Part shown: positions 41,157 through 49,346 of the stretch, piece by piece
How positions within the stretch are numbered: position 1 is the stretch's first letter
Layout of the letters: every line of letters begins with the position of its first letter
DNA from: Arthrobacter sp. ISL-30
GTDB lineage: Bacteria > Actinomycetota > Actinomycetes > Actinomycetales > Micrococcaceae
DNA: 64,000 nucleotides
Direction of reading: 5' to 3'
Assembly (NCBI RefSeq): GCF_018613855.1
Contig: NZ_JAGGPK010000025.1
Span: forward strand, 1 to 64,000
The notes under the pieces: model-generated
What the model was told of the DNA's origin: nothing
What the model saw: only the letters and a program-made list of their open reading frames with translations
The model's database searches: none
Translations under genes and position numbers: made by a program

Positions 41157-44100
41157 TTATGCCGGGGCCAGCGCCTGGTTCAGGACCGCCCGGATGCGCT
41201 TTTCGGACACCGAATACGCCGTGCCCAGCTCGACGGCGAACAGGCTGACTCGCAGTTCCTCGATCATCCAGCGCACGCGGGTTAATTCGGTGCCCGCGCG
41301 GCGCCCCGGCAGCAGGGCTGCCACGGCGTCGTCGTAGTCGTCCTCCAGTGCCTGGACTATAGCCATGTTCAGGGCATCCCGCTGGACGTTGCCGGGAAGC
41401 TTTTCCAGCCGCTTCTCAATGGCCGCGAGGTAGCGGGGGAGCTGGTTCAGCTGTGCGTAACCCGTGCGTGCTACAAAACCGGGAAACACCAGTTGTTCCA
41501 GCTGGCTTCGGATGTCGTTCAGCGCGCTGATCAGCGGCAGGCTTGCCGTCGCCTTCAATTGCTTGTCGATCCTGCGGGTGCTGGCCAGGATGCGTTCGAC
41601 GACTGCGGTCACCTTGAACACGGTATCGATCAGCTCGGCGCGGACCACTTCGTAGAGGGCGTCGAATGACTGCCTGTCCCATGGCAATTCAGCGGGGGTT
41701 AGCTTATCGATGGCAGCCAGGGCGCAGTCGGCGATCAAAGCGCTGACCGAGCCATGCGGGTTCTGGCTGAAGGTGAGTTTTTCGGTGTTGTTAAGGTGCT
41801 CCAGGATGTAGCGGTCAGGTGCGGGAACCCGGAGTGCCAGAAGCCTGATCACGCCTGCCCGCATGGCGGCTTCCTGCTCGGAGCGGCTCTGGAAGACGCG
41901 CAGGGAGACCGAGTCACCGTCGTCGACGATAGCCGGGAACCCCGTCACTTCATGGCCGTTCACGATGCGGGTAACCTGGCGGTCAATGGTGCCAAACGAC
42001 CATTCCTTGAGCCCGGACTGCTCCGCGAAACCACGGGTGTTGTCCGCCGCACGCAGACTCCTTCCAGAATCCGCGGCCTGGCTATTGCCGCCACCACGCC
42101 GTCCATCGGAGCTGGCAGAAGCCTTGGCGGGCTTCCGCGAGGAACCCGGCAGTGCCGTGGCAGGTGTCGCCCCAAGGGATTCCGCGATGGCGCGTCGGGT
42201 AGCAGGGGCCAGGCGCTCTTGCAGGGCAGCCAGGTCCTTGCCTTCGTCAAGGACTTTGCCCTTGCTGTCTACCACCTTGAAGCTCACCCGCAGGTGCGGT
42301 GGTACGGCCTCCCAATTCCAGGAACCCGGGGGAATGATGTGGCCGCGGAGCCTGCGCAGCACGAGTTCCAGGGACGCTTCGAGGTCATCGGTGGCCGGAT
42401 CGAAATCCGACTCCAAAGCCGCGACTGCCTGGCGGGCCACATCGGGCGCCGGGACGAAGTTCTTGCGAATCTGCTTGGGCAGGGACTTGATCAGCGCCGT
42501 CACGAGCTCCACCCTCTGCCCCGGGATCTGCCAGCGGAACGCTCCATCCTCAAGCTGGTTCAGGAAAAGGACCGGAACCTCGGCGGTCACCCCGTCCGAA
42601 GGATTAGGCGGCGATCCTGGTGCGACGGGGTGGAACTCATAGCTGAGGGGAAGCTCGAAGCCCTTGTGCAGCCAGGTTTTGGGATAGGCGGAGTCATCAA
42701 GCGACTCGGCGTCCTCGCTAATGAGCAGGGACTCGTCAAAGTCCAGCAGGGTAGGGTCCTTCTGGCGTGCTTCTTTCCACCACTTATCGAAGTGGCGCTC
42801 GGAGACCACATCGGGGCCGATTCGAGCGTCATAGAACTCGAACAGCGCCTGGTCGTCCACCAGGATGTCCCGCCGCCGCATGCGCGTCTCAAGTTCCTCG
42901 ATCTCTTGCAGCAGCGCCCGATTGCGGTGGAAGAACTTGTGGTGCGTCTTCCATTCGCCTTCTACGAGCGCGTGGCGGATGAACAACTCCCGGGAAAGCT
43001 CGGGATCGATCCTGCCGTAGTTCACGCGGCGACCGGGAATAATCGGAACACCGTAGAGCGTGACTTTTTCGTGGGCCATCACTGCGCCCATCCTGCTGGA
43101 CCAGTGCGGCTCGCTGTAGGAGCGCTTCACCAGGTCCGGCGCCACCTGCTCGACCCACAGAGGATCGAACTTGGCAGCAACTCGCGCCCACAGCCGACTC
43201 GTCTCCACGAGTTCAGCCGCCATGACGAACGCCGGCGACTTCTTGAACAGTGCCGAACCAGGAAAAATCGCGAACCGCGTGCCGCGTGCGCCGACGTACT
43301 CCCGCTTCCGCTCGTCGTACAGCCCGATGTGGCTTAGCAGGCCTGACAACAGGCTGACGTGGATGCCCTCGTGGTTCCCCACCGGATCGGCCTGGCGCTT
43401 GTTGTCGATGGTGATGCCCAAGGGCTTGGCAAGCTGCCGCAGCTGGGTGAAGAGATCCTGCCACTCACGGATGCGCAGGTAGTTGATGAACTCATTCCGG
43501 CACAAGCGGCGGAACTGGGTTGACGACAGTTCGCGCTGCTTGTCCTGGATATAGTTCCAGAGGTTCAGGTACCCCGTGAAGTCCGAGTTTTCGTCCCGGA
43601 AGCGGGCATGCTTCTCCGAAGCCAGCTGCTGCTTGCCTGAGCCGTCCCCCTGGGGGCGCTCGCGCGGATCCTGGATAGTCAGGGCAGCCGCGAGGATCAT
43701 GACTTCCTTCACGCAGCCGCGTCTGCCCGCTTCGACAATCATGCGGCCCAGCCGCGGGTCGACGGGAAGTTGGGCGAGCTTGTGCCCGACGGCGGTGAGC
43801 CCGCCACGGGCCTTGTCGCCCGCCTTGGCAGTGCCTGCCTTCGACATGTCGGCCTCTGGGCTCGCCGCCTTTGGAGTGCTCAGGGCGCCGAGTTCGCGCA
43901 GGAGGGTCACGCCGTCGTTGATTGCCCGGGAGTCCGGTGGCTCGACAAACGGGAAGTTCTCCACATCCTTGGGTCCCCTCGCCACGCCCATGGCGGTCAT
44001 CTGCAGGATGACGGCGGCAAGGTTGGTGCGCAGGATTTCGGGATCCGTGAACAGCGGGCGGGACTCGAAGTCGTCCTCTGAGTACAAGCGGATAGCGATG

Positions 44101-45194
44101 CCCTCGGACACGCGACCACAGCGCCCGGAGCGTTGGCTGGCTGAGGCCTGCGAAACCCGCTCGATAGGCAGCCGCTGGACTTTGGTCCGGTGCGAATAGC
44201 GTGAGATGCGTGCCGTTCCAGTGTCAATGACGTACTTGATGCCGGGCACGGTGAGGGAGGTTTCGGCGACATTGGTGGCCAGCACGATCCGGCGCTTGCT
44301 GCCCGGGTTGAACACGCGGTGCTGCTCCTGCAGGCTCAGGCGCGCAAAGAGCGGAAGCACTTCGGTGCCGGCGAGGCGGCGGTTCGTTTGGATTCGGGCG
44401 TTGATTGCCTCCGCCGCGTCCCTGATCTCCCGTTCGCCGGAGAAAAACACGAGGATGTCGCCGGGGGCTTCGAGGGCAAGTTCGTCGACGGCGTCGCAGA
44501 CCGCGTCCAGCGGGTCGCGGTCTTCTTCGAGCTCGTCGTCGGAATCCTCGACGCCGTCCTCGCCTACGGCAGCACCGCCGGCCGGCTGGGAGAGCGGGCG
44601 GTAGCGGATTTCCACCGGGTAGGTCCGTCCGGAGACCTCGACGATGGGGGCTGGTGCTTCCTCGCTGCCGAAATGGCGTGCAAAACGCTGGGGGTCGATC
44701 GTTGCCGAGGTAATGATGACCTTCAGGTCCGGCCGCTGCGGCAGAATGCGCTTCAGGTACCCCAGGATGAAGTCGATGTTGAGGCTACGCTCGTGTGCTT
44801 CGTCGACGATGATAACGCTGTACTTCCGCAGCAGCTTGTCCCGCTGGATTTCAGCCAGCAGGATGCCGTCGGTCATTAGCTTGATCCTGGTGTCCTTGCT
44901 GACTTCGCCCGTGAAGCGGACCTGGAATCCCACTTCCTGGCCCAGCTCCACGCCAAGTTCGAAGGCAATGCGCTCGGCTACGGTGCGCGCGGCAAGGCGA
45001 CGCGGCTGGGTGTGCCCGATCAGGCCCTTCTCGCCAAGGCCGAGTTCGAGGCACATCTTGGGGATCTGGGTAGTCTTCCCGGAGCCTGTTTCGCCGGCGA
45101 TGATGGTCACCTGATTAGCGGCAATGGCTGCCATCAGGTCCTCGCGGCGCTCGGAGACCGGCAGCTCTGCGGGGTAGGAGATATGAAGAGTCAT
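41157..45194 (-). CDS. hrpA: ATP-dependent RNA helicase HrpA
   Basis: DEAH-box helicase of 1345 residues from ATG 45194; the frame extends upstream into the WYL gene but family similarity starts at MTLHISYPAELPV. Motifs: GETGSGKTTQ (I, about 35-44), TQPRRLAA (Ia), DEAHERS (II), SATID (III), TNVAETSLT (V), QRSGRCGR (VI). Long C-terminal HrpA-specific region (DUF3418) from about 700. Thought to act in mRNA or stalled-ribosome processing. Thirteen nt after the WYL regulator stop, so likely one transcript. Confidence 0.94.
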   Translation of the reverse strand: MTLHISYPAELPVSERREDLMAAIAANQVTIIAGETGSGKTTQIPKMCLELGLGEKGLIGHTQPRRLAARTVAERIAFELGVELGQEVGFQVRFTGEVSKDTRIKLMTDGILLAEIQRDKLLRKYSVIIVDEAHERSLNIDFILGYLKRILPQRPDLKVIITSATIDPQRFARHFGSEEAPAPIVEVSGRTYPVEIRYRPLSQPAGGAAVGEDGVEDSDDELEEDRDPLDAVCDAVDELALEAPGDILVFFSGEREIRDAAEAINARIQTNRRLAGTEVLPLFARLSLQEQHRVFNPGSKRRIVLATNVAETSLTVPGIKYVIDTGTARISRYSHRTKVQRLPIERVSQASASQRSGRCGRVSEGIAIRLYSEDDFESRPLFTDPEILRTNLAAVILQMTAMGVARGPKDVENFPFVEPPDSRAINDGVTLLRELGALSTPKAASPEADMSKAGTAKAGDKARGGLTAVGHKLAQLPVDPRLGRMIVEAGRRGCVKEVMILAAALTIQDPRERPQGDGSGKQQLASEKHARFRDENSDFTGYLNLWNYIQDKQRELSSTQFRRLCRNEFINYLRIREWQDLFTQLRQLAKPLGITIDNKRQADPVGNHEGIHVSLLSGLLSHIGLYDERKREYVGARGTRFAIFPGSALFKKSPAFVMAAELVETSRLWARVAAKFDPLWVEQVAPDLVKRSYSEPHWSSRMGAVMAHEKVTLYGVPIIPGRRVNYGRIDPELSRELFIRHALVEGEWKTHHKFFHRNRALLQEIEELETRMRRRDILVDDQALFEFYDARIGPDVVSERHFDKWWKEARQKDPTLLDFDESLLISEDAESLDDSAYPKTWLHKGFELPLSYEFHPVAPGSPPNPSDGVTAEVPVLFLNQLEDGAFRWQIPGQRVELVTALIKSLPKQIRKNFVPAPDVARQAVAALESDFDPATDDLEASLELVLRRLRGHIIPPGSWNWEAVPPHLRVSFKVVDSKGKVLDEGKDLAALQERLAPATRRAIAESLGATPATALPGSSRKPAKASASSDGRRGGGNSQAADSGRSLRAADNTRGFAEQSGLKEWSFGTIDRQVTRIVNGHEVTGFPAIVDDGDSVSLRVFQSRSEQEAAMRAGVIRLLALRVPAPDRYILEHLNNTEKLTFSQNPHGSVSALIADCALAAIDKLTPAELPWDRQSFDALYEVVRAELIDTVFKVTAVVERILASTRRIDKQLKATASLPLISALNDIRSQLEQLVFPGFVARTGYAQLNQLPRYLAAIEKRLEKLPGNVQRDALNMAIVQALEDDYDDAVAALLPGRRAGTELTRVRWMIEELRVSLFAVELGTAYSVSEKRIRAVLNQALAPA

Positions 45195-45207
45195 GGCTGC
45201 AGCAAGT

Positions 45208-46209
45208 CTACTGCGGCGTTGGCGTGCCGTTCCTATCGGCTGCCGTGCGGCCTGCGCCTGAGGCTGCCCTCGCCAGGCGGTCAGCAAGGCCGAGGGCATA
45301 GCCTTTGAATTCTTCCGGTTCGAGGATCTCAAAATCCAGGTCCAAGGACGCCAAGTGGGCGGCCGGATACTCGAGGCGGTCCCAGCCACCCCTCAGGATG
45401 GTGCAGTCGGCTCCGTCGGCGCTTAGCGCGGCGGCCTGGGGACCCGCCATCGCGGCCACCTGGTCCAGCGGAGCATAGAGCCGCACGACCACCTCATAAC
45501 GGTAGGGGGACCTGGAAATGGACTGCTGGACGTAGGCCCCAATGTCTTTCGCGGGCAACGGCCGGGGTACGTACTTTTTCCGCTCGGACGGAAGGGACTG
45601 GATCCTGTCCGCCCGGAAGGTACGCCACGCTTCCCGTTCAACATCCCAGGCCACGAGGTACCAACGGCGTCCGGTGTCCACAAGCCTGTAGGGCTCCACG
45701 AGGCGACGGGCGGATTCACCATCCTGCTTCTGATAGTCGAAGCTGATCTGGCGCCTGTCCGCAATGGCTGAGGACACCACTGTCAGCTGCTTCGGGTCTA
45801 CTGATGCAGCTGGGTTGGGCAGCGTGGTGACCGCCGCCCTCGACATGGCAAATTTCGGCTGGAGCCTGGAGGGAAGCACCTGCTCAAGCTTGGCCAGGGC
45901 CCGGACAGACGCTTCACCAAGGCCGGCTACCGCGCCTGCCGCCATAGAATTCAGGCCCAGTGCGACTGCCAGGGCCTCATTGTCGTCAAGGAGGAGCGGG
46001 GGGAGCTTCGCCCCTGCGCCCAACTGGTAGCCGCCTGCCGTGCCAGGGGAGGCATGGATGGGGTAGCCGAGGTTGCGGAGCTTGTCGATGTCCCGCCTGA
46101 TGGTTCTTTCTGTGACCTGCATCCGTTCGGCTAGTGCCGGCCCCGTCCATTCCCGGCGGACCTGCAGGAGGGAGAGCAGCTGGAGCAGCCGCGCGGAGGT
46201 TTGGATCAT
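45208..46209 (-). CDS. WYL-domain (YafY-type) transcriptional regulator
   Basis: 333 residues from ATG 46209. N-terminal HTH_11/DeoR-like domain (SARLLQLLSLLQVRREWTGP, MQVTERTIRRDIDKLRNLGYPI; about 4-55), WYL domain (RQISFDYQKQDGESARRLVEPYRLVDTGRRWYLVAWD, about 155-192) and WCX C-terminal extension. TAGATT lies 7 nt upstream of ATG, suggesting a leaderless message. The promoter is embedded in a 12-bp inverted repeat. WYL proteins often respond to nucleic-acid or nucleotide ligands; here the target may be itself and hrpA. Confidence 0.9.
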   Translation of the reverse strand: MIQTSARLLQLLSLLQVRREWTGPALAERMQVTERTIRRDIDKLRNLGYPIHASPGTAGGYQLGAGAKLPPLLLDDNEALAVALGLNSMAAGAVAGLGEASVRALAKLEQVLPSRLQPKFAMSRAAVTTLPNPAASVDPKQLTVVSSAIADRRQISFDYQKQDGESARRLVEPYRLVDTGRRWYLVAWDVEREAWRTFRADRIQSLPSERKKYVPRPLPAKDIGAYVQQSISRSPYRYEVVVRLYAPLDQVAAMAGPQAAALSADGADCTILRGGWDRLEYPAAHLASLDLDFEILEPEEFKGYALGLADRLARAASGAGRTAADRNGTPTPQ

Positions 46210-46280
46210 GGGACCCAATCTAGTGTCTTATGCGATCAAAGAATCTGGTTCCTGGCCGCATAAGACACAGGACGGGTCCC
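46210..46280. promoter_or_regulatory. Nested inverted repeats at the WYL regulator promoter
   Basis: GTGTCTTATGCG (46223-46234) and its complement CGCATAAGACAC (46257-46268) enclose 22 bp. An outer pair GGGACCC (46210-46216) / GGGTCCC (46274-46280) is also present. The left arms lie on the -10 and start of the WYL gene. Confidence 0.7.
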
Positions 46281-46296
46281 GGCAGGGAAGGTTGGC

Positions 46297-46467
46297 CTAG
46301 AAGATCCTCATTGAGGAGTACGCGCTGCTGGGGAGGTCCAGGGCCTTCCATGGTTCTTCTGAAACGACGGGCGGGGTGTGGCCCCTGCCGTCTCCCCGGA
46401 GCAGGGATACGGTTGCCGAGGCGGCGACGGTGAGGAGCACGATGACTGCAATTCCGATGAGTTCCAT
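46297..46467 (-). CDS. Small single-helix membrane protein, hypothetical
   Basis: 56 residues from ATG 46467 (GGAGTC just upstream). MELIGIAVIVLLTVAASATV forms one transmembrane helix, followed by a polar tail with GDGRGHTPP and ending SSAYSSMRIF. It is the C-terminal end of a longer open frame that is otherwise antisense to the GlxA gene. Codon use is normal for the genome. I cannot name a family; divergence from the GlxA regulator is the only context. Confidence 0.6.
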   Translation of the reverse strand: MELIGIAVIVLLTVAASATVSLLRGDGRGHTPPVVSEEPWKALDLPSSAYSSMRIF

Positions 46468-46503
46468 GACTCCATGGTGTTCCTGCCTGGCGAGAAGAAA
46501 TAG

Positions 46504-46538
46504 TGGCAGAAATGCCCCTTTTAGACAATTTTCTGCCA
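46504..46538. promoter_or_regulatory. Inverted repeat upstream of the GlxA-type regulator
   Basis: TGGCAGAAA (46504-46512) and TTTCTGCCA (46530-46538) enclose 17 bp of AT-rich sequence with TTTTAGACAAT. It lies 11 bp before the regulator ATG, and 37 bp upstream of the divergent small gene. Confidence 0.65.
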
Positions 46539-46548
46539 CAATGGAGGC

Positions 46549-47517
46549 ATGTTGAAAAGCGTCGCAGTCATCGTCGTTCCCAACTTTTCGATCTTCGAAT
46601 TCGGCACCGTCTTCGAAGTTTTCGGCATCGATCGCTCCGCTAGGGGAACCGGCGTCCCGGCCTTCGACTTCCGCGTATGCACGCCGGTGCCGGGAGAGGT
46701 TCCTATGAAATCCGGCCTCTCCATGCACGTCGCCACTGGACTGGAGGCCACCGAAGACGCGGATCTGGTGATCATGGCGCCATATGGCCGGGATGAGGAT
46801 GTGCCGGAAGCAGTCTTGGAAGCGCTCCGTCAGGCGCATCAAGGGGGTGCGTGGGTCATGTCCATCTGCTCGGGAGCCTTTGCCCTTGCCCGTGCGGGTC
46901 TTTTGGATGGCCGCCGTTGCACTACCCACTGGCACTATTCGCAGGAACTCGCCAGCCGTTATCCCAAGGTCCTGGTTGACGAGGACGTCCTCTACGTCCA
47001 GGACGATCGCCTCATCACCAGTGCAGGGACGGCGGCAGGCATTGATGCCTGCCTGCACCTCGTAAGGGTGGAGCTGGGCGCCAACGTGGCAGCCGCCATT
47101 GCGCGGGACATGGTGGTTCCGCCGCATCGCGATGGAGGCCAGGCGCAATTCATCGACAGGCCCATGCCGAAATGTGGTTCGCAGCCCATGGAGGAACTGC
47201 TGCGATGGATGGTGCACAACCTGCACCAGGACCACAGCGTCAACGAGCTCGCGACCCGCGTGCACATGTCGCCGCGGACGTTCGCCCGGCGATTCCGGGC
47301 GGAGACTGGTGCCACACCCGCCGCCTGGCTCAATTCGCAGCGGGTCCTGCGCGCGCAGGAGCTCCTGGAGAGCACCGACCTCAACATCGATGAAATAGCC
47401 CGGGAAGCGGGATTTGGACATTCTGTACTGTTGCGCCACCACTTCAGCAGGGTCCTGGACACGAGCCCGCAGTCCTACCGCAGGACCTTCCGGGGCCAGC
47501 TGCTGGATGCCAACTAG
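46549..47517 (+). CDS. GlxA-family transcriptional regulator (DJ-1/PfpI + AraC HTH)
   Basis: 322 residues, TGGAGGC just before ATG. N-terminal DJ-1/PfpI domain with nucleophile elbow VMSICSGAFALARAGLLDGR (Cys about 106) and TTHWHY; C-terminal AraC-type HTH pair (DHSVNELATRVHMSPRTFARRF, about 226-247; LNIDEIAREAGFGHSVLLRHHFSRVL, about 280-305). GlxA-type regulators often bind small nitrogenous or redox ligands. Target likely includes the divergent small membrane gene through the intergenic inverted repeat. Confidence 0.92.
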   Translation: MLKSVAVIVVPNFSIFEFGTVFEVFGIDRSARGTGVPAFDFRVCTPVPGEVPMKSGLSMHVATGLEATEDADLVIMAPYGRDEDVPEAVLEALRQAHQGGAWVMSICSGAFALARAGLLDGRRCTTHWHYSQELASRYPKVLVDEDVLYVQDDRLITSAGTAAGIDACLHLVRVELGANVAAAIARDMVVPPHRDGGQAQFIDRPMPKCGSQPMEELLRWMVHNLHQDHSVNELATRVHMSPRTFARRFRAETGATPAAWLNSQRVLRAQELLESTDLNIDEIAREAGFGHSVLLRHHFSRVLDTSPQSYRRTFRGQLLDAN

Positions 47518-47550
47518 CGGCTCAGGAAAAAGCCAGCGACTTCGAAATAG

Positions 47551-47838
47551 CTAACGCCTTCGGGGCTCGCCCTCCGCTTTTGCAGAGTCGACCAACACCC
47601 GCCAAGGTCCCGTGACGGCCTGCTCCGGCAGCGTGGCGCGGCGCTGGCCCGCCCGAATCGAGTACGTGAAACGGTCGGGCTGAGGCTGCGAGCTATTTGC
47701 CCTCGCTGGGGCGGCATCCCATGGGCAGGCATCAAGAATGGGCAACCAGCGGCGCTTGTCGTCGTCCGTCACGGCTTCGACCGTCCACACGCGGTTCATC
47801 GCTGCGATGCCTCCGCTGCGCTGGACGATGATTTTCAT
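47551..47838 (-). CDS. Emfourin-type inhibitor of the neighbouring M4 protease
   Basis: 95 residues. MKIIVQRSGGIAAMNRVWTV at the N-terminus, a LDACPWDAAP block, DRFTYSIRAGQ (about 65-75) and RATLPEQAVTGPWRVLVD at the end match the emfourin/protealysin-inhibitor family as I know it. Family members are cytoplasmic proteins that inhibit protealysin-like M4 peptidases encoded next to them. Here the M4 gene is 61 nt upstream on the same strand, an operon. No signal peptide. Confidence 0.85.
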   Translation of the reverse strand: MKIIVQRSGGIAAMNRVWTVEAVTDDDKRRWLPILDACPWDAAPARANSSQPQPDRFTYSIRAGQRRATLPEQAVTGPWRVLVDSAKAEGEPRRR

Positions 47839-47899
47839 GACGGCGCTGTTTCCCTTGCTGGCTGGTTCCGCCCGGCGGACACAGGCACCGACAGGGCGT

Positions 47900-49036
47900 C
47901 TAAACCTTTACCTTGACAGTGTCCCACGCCATTTTGACGGCGTCATGTTCCGCGGAATCCTCGCCGAACAACTCTTCTGCTGCTGAAAGCGTCGCCTTGG
48001 CAAAGCGGCTGAAAGTGCAGGTCGTCGGGAGGGAACCGCTGGTCAAGGCGCCGTACCAGATCTGGCCCGGTGCCTCCCACGCGTTTCCACCGATGGCGCT
48101 GGCTGCGAGGTAGAAGGCTTTGTTGGGGATCCCGGAGTTGATGTGGACACCGCCGTTGTCCGTGCTGGTCCTGACATAGGAGTCCATGGAATCTGGCTGC
48201 GGGTCCTTGCCAAGGATGTCGTCGTCGTATGCGGTTCCCGGGGCTTTCAGTGACCGCAGGGCACTGCCTTGCACCTGGTCCGTGAAAAGCCCCTGGCCGA
48301 TTAGCCAGCTCGCTTCTGCTGCAGACTCGCCGTTGAAATACTGCTCCACTAGGGCTCCGAAGACGTCAGACATGGATTCGTTGATGGCGCCGGCCTGGTT
48401 CCGGTAAGCCAGGGCGGCCGTGTATTGGGTGACACCATGGGCAAGCTCGTGGCCAATTACGCTCAGGGACCGGGTGAAGCGCTGGAAGATCTCGCCGTCC
48501 CCGTCGCCGAACACCATCTGCTGTCCATCCCAAAACGCGTTGTCGTAGAGATTGCCGAAGTGCACGGTGGCATCCAGGGCGAGCCCGCCGCCGTCGATCG
48601 AGTTTCTCCCAAAAGCATCCGCATAGAGCCGATGCGTATGCCCCAGCCCTTCATAGGCCTCGTCCGCTGCGGCATCTCCGGTGGGCGGCTCGCCTTCCTT
48701 CCGGACCACAACACCTGGCAGTACTTCCGCATTGCCGGCATCGAACACCGTCCGCTTGGGCGGAGAGGGCGTGGCTTCCCGCAGGCTTGGGGGAGCAGCG
48801 GGTGTCCGGACGGCTCGCGCGGCCTGCACGGTCTGTACATGCAGCAGAGCCTCCTTGGCTGCCCGCGCTACGACAGACAGCCGCGGAGTGTGCTGCGCGG
48901 CCAGGCGGCGGAGCAGGTAGGGGGGAACAATAGAGCACAGCGGAGCCGTGCCGGGTCCACCGGATGCCCGGGATTGATTGTGGTTGTCCCGGAAAACAGC
49001 CTCAGATCCAAACGCGGATACAGGGGAGATGTGCAT
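47900..49036 (-). CDS. Protealysin-like M4 metallopeptidase
   Basis: Thermolysin-family zinc protease, 378 residues, AGGAAGGGCA before ATG. There is no signal peptide. Short protealysin-type propeptide with CSIVPPYLLRRLA (about 34-46). Catalytic motif GHELAH (His 196, Glu 197, His 200), third ligand in GAINESMSD (Glu 220), and DNGGVHINSGIPNKAFYL supplies the active-site His. Protealysin-like enzymes lack the long chaperone propeptide of thermolysin and often use unconventional export. Paired with the emfourin-type inhibitor gene downstream. Confidence 0.92.
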   Translation of the reverse strand: MHISPVSAFGSEAVFRDNHNQSRASGGPGTAPLCSIVPPYLLRRLAAQHTPRLSVVARAAKEALLHVQTVQAARAVRTPAAPPSLREATPSPPKRTVFDAGNAEVLPGVVVRKEGEPPTGDAAADEAYEGLGHTHRLYADAFGRNSIDGGGLALDATVHFGNLYDNAFWDGQQMVFGDGDGEIFQRFTRSLSVIGHELAHGVTQYTAALAYRNQAGAINESMSDVFGALVEQYFNGESAAEASWLIGQGLFTDQVQGSALRSLKAPGTAYDDDILGKDPQPDSMDSYVRTSTDNGGVHINSGIPNKAFYLAASAIGGNAWEAPGQIWYGALTSGSLPTTCTFSRFAKATLSAAEELFGEDSAEHDAVKMAWDTVKVKV

Positions 49037-49145
49037 GCTTGCCCTTCCTGTCTGCTGGCGGGAACACGTTCCGAACCTGCCTTCACAACCAGCTTAGGAG
49101 CGGGCACCGACAATTTTCGAAAGGCGCCTGCATGTCCCAACAAAA

Positions 49146-49174
49146 ACACCCCGCCAGCTGGGCTGGCGGGGTGT
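49146..49174 (-). terminator. Terminator of tRNA-Arg
   Basis: ACACCCCGCCAGC-CCA-GCTGGCGGGGTGT on the minus strand, 13-bp perfect stem, followed by TTTTTG. Six nt after the tRNA 3' end. Confidence 0.92.
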
Positions 49175-49180
49175 TGTCTG

Positions 49181-49253
49181 TGCCCTCGATAGGATTCGAA
49201 CCTACGGCCTTCTGCTCCGGAGGCAGACGCTCTATCCCCTGAGCTACGAGGGC
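49181..49253 (-). tRNA. tRNA-Arg (anticodon CCG)
   Basis: 73 nt on the minus strand. Acceptor GCCCTCG pairs with CGAGGGC; D-arm GCTCAGGGGATAGAGC; anticodon arm TCTGC-CTCCGGA-GCAGA with CCG at 34-36; T-arm GTAGGTTCGAATCCTAT. CCA is not encoded. Reads CGG codons. A terminator follows. Confidence 0.96.
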
Positions 49254-49346
49254 ATTCAGGGTTCCCGCCGTTGCTGGTGGGACGTCCTAGAGCTTAGCAG
49301 GTTGATGGGGGGCAATGTAAAACGGACGGCCGGTCTACCGCCGTCG

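Noticed and set aside
41754..43337. 527-codon plus-strand open frame inside hrpA
   Set aside because: Antisense shadow; hrpA motifs and DUF3418 region are on the other strand.
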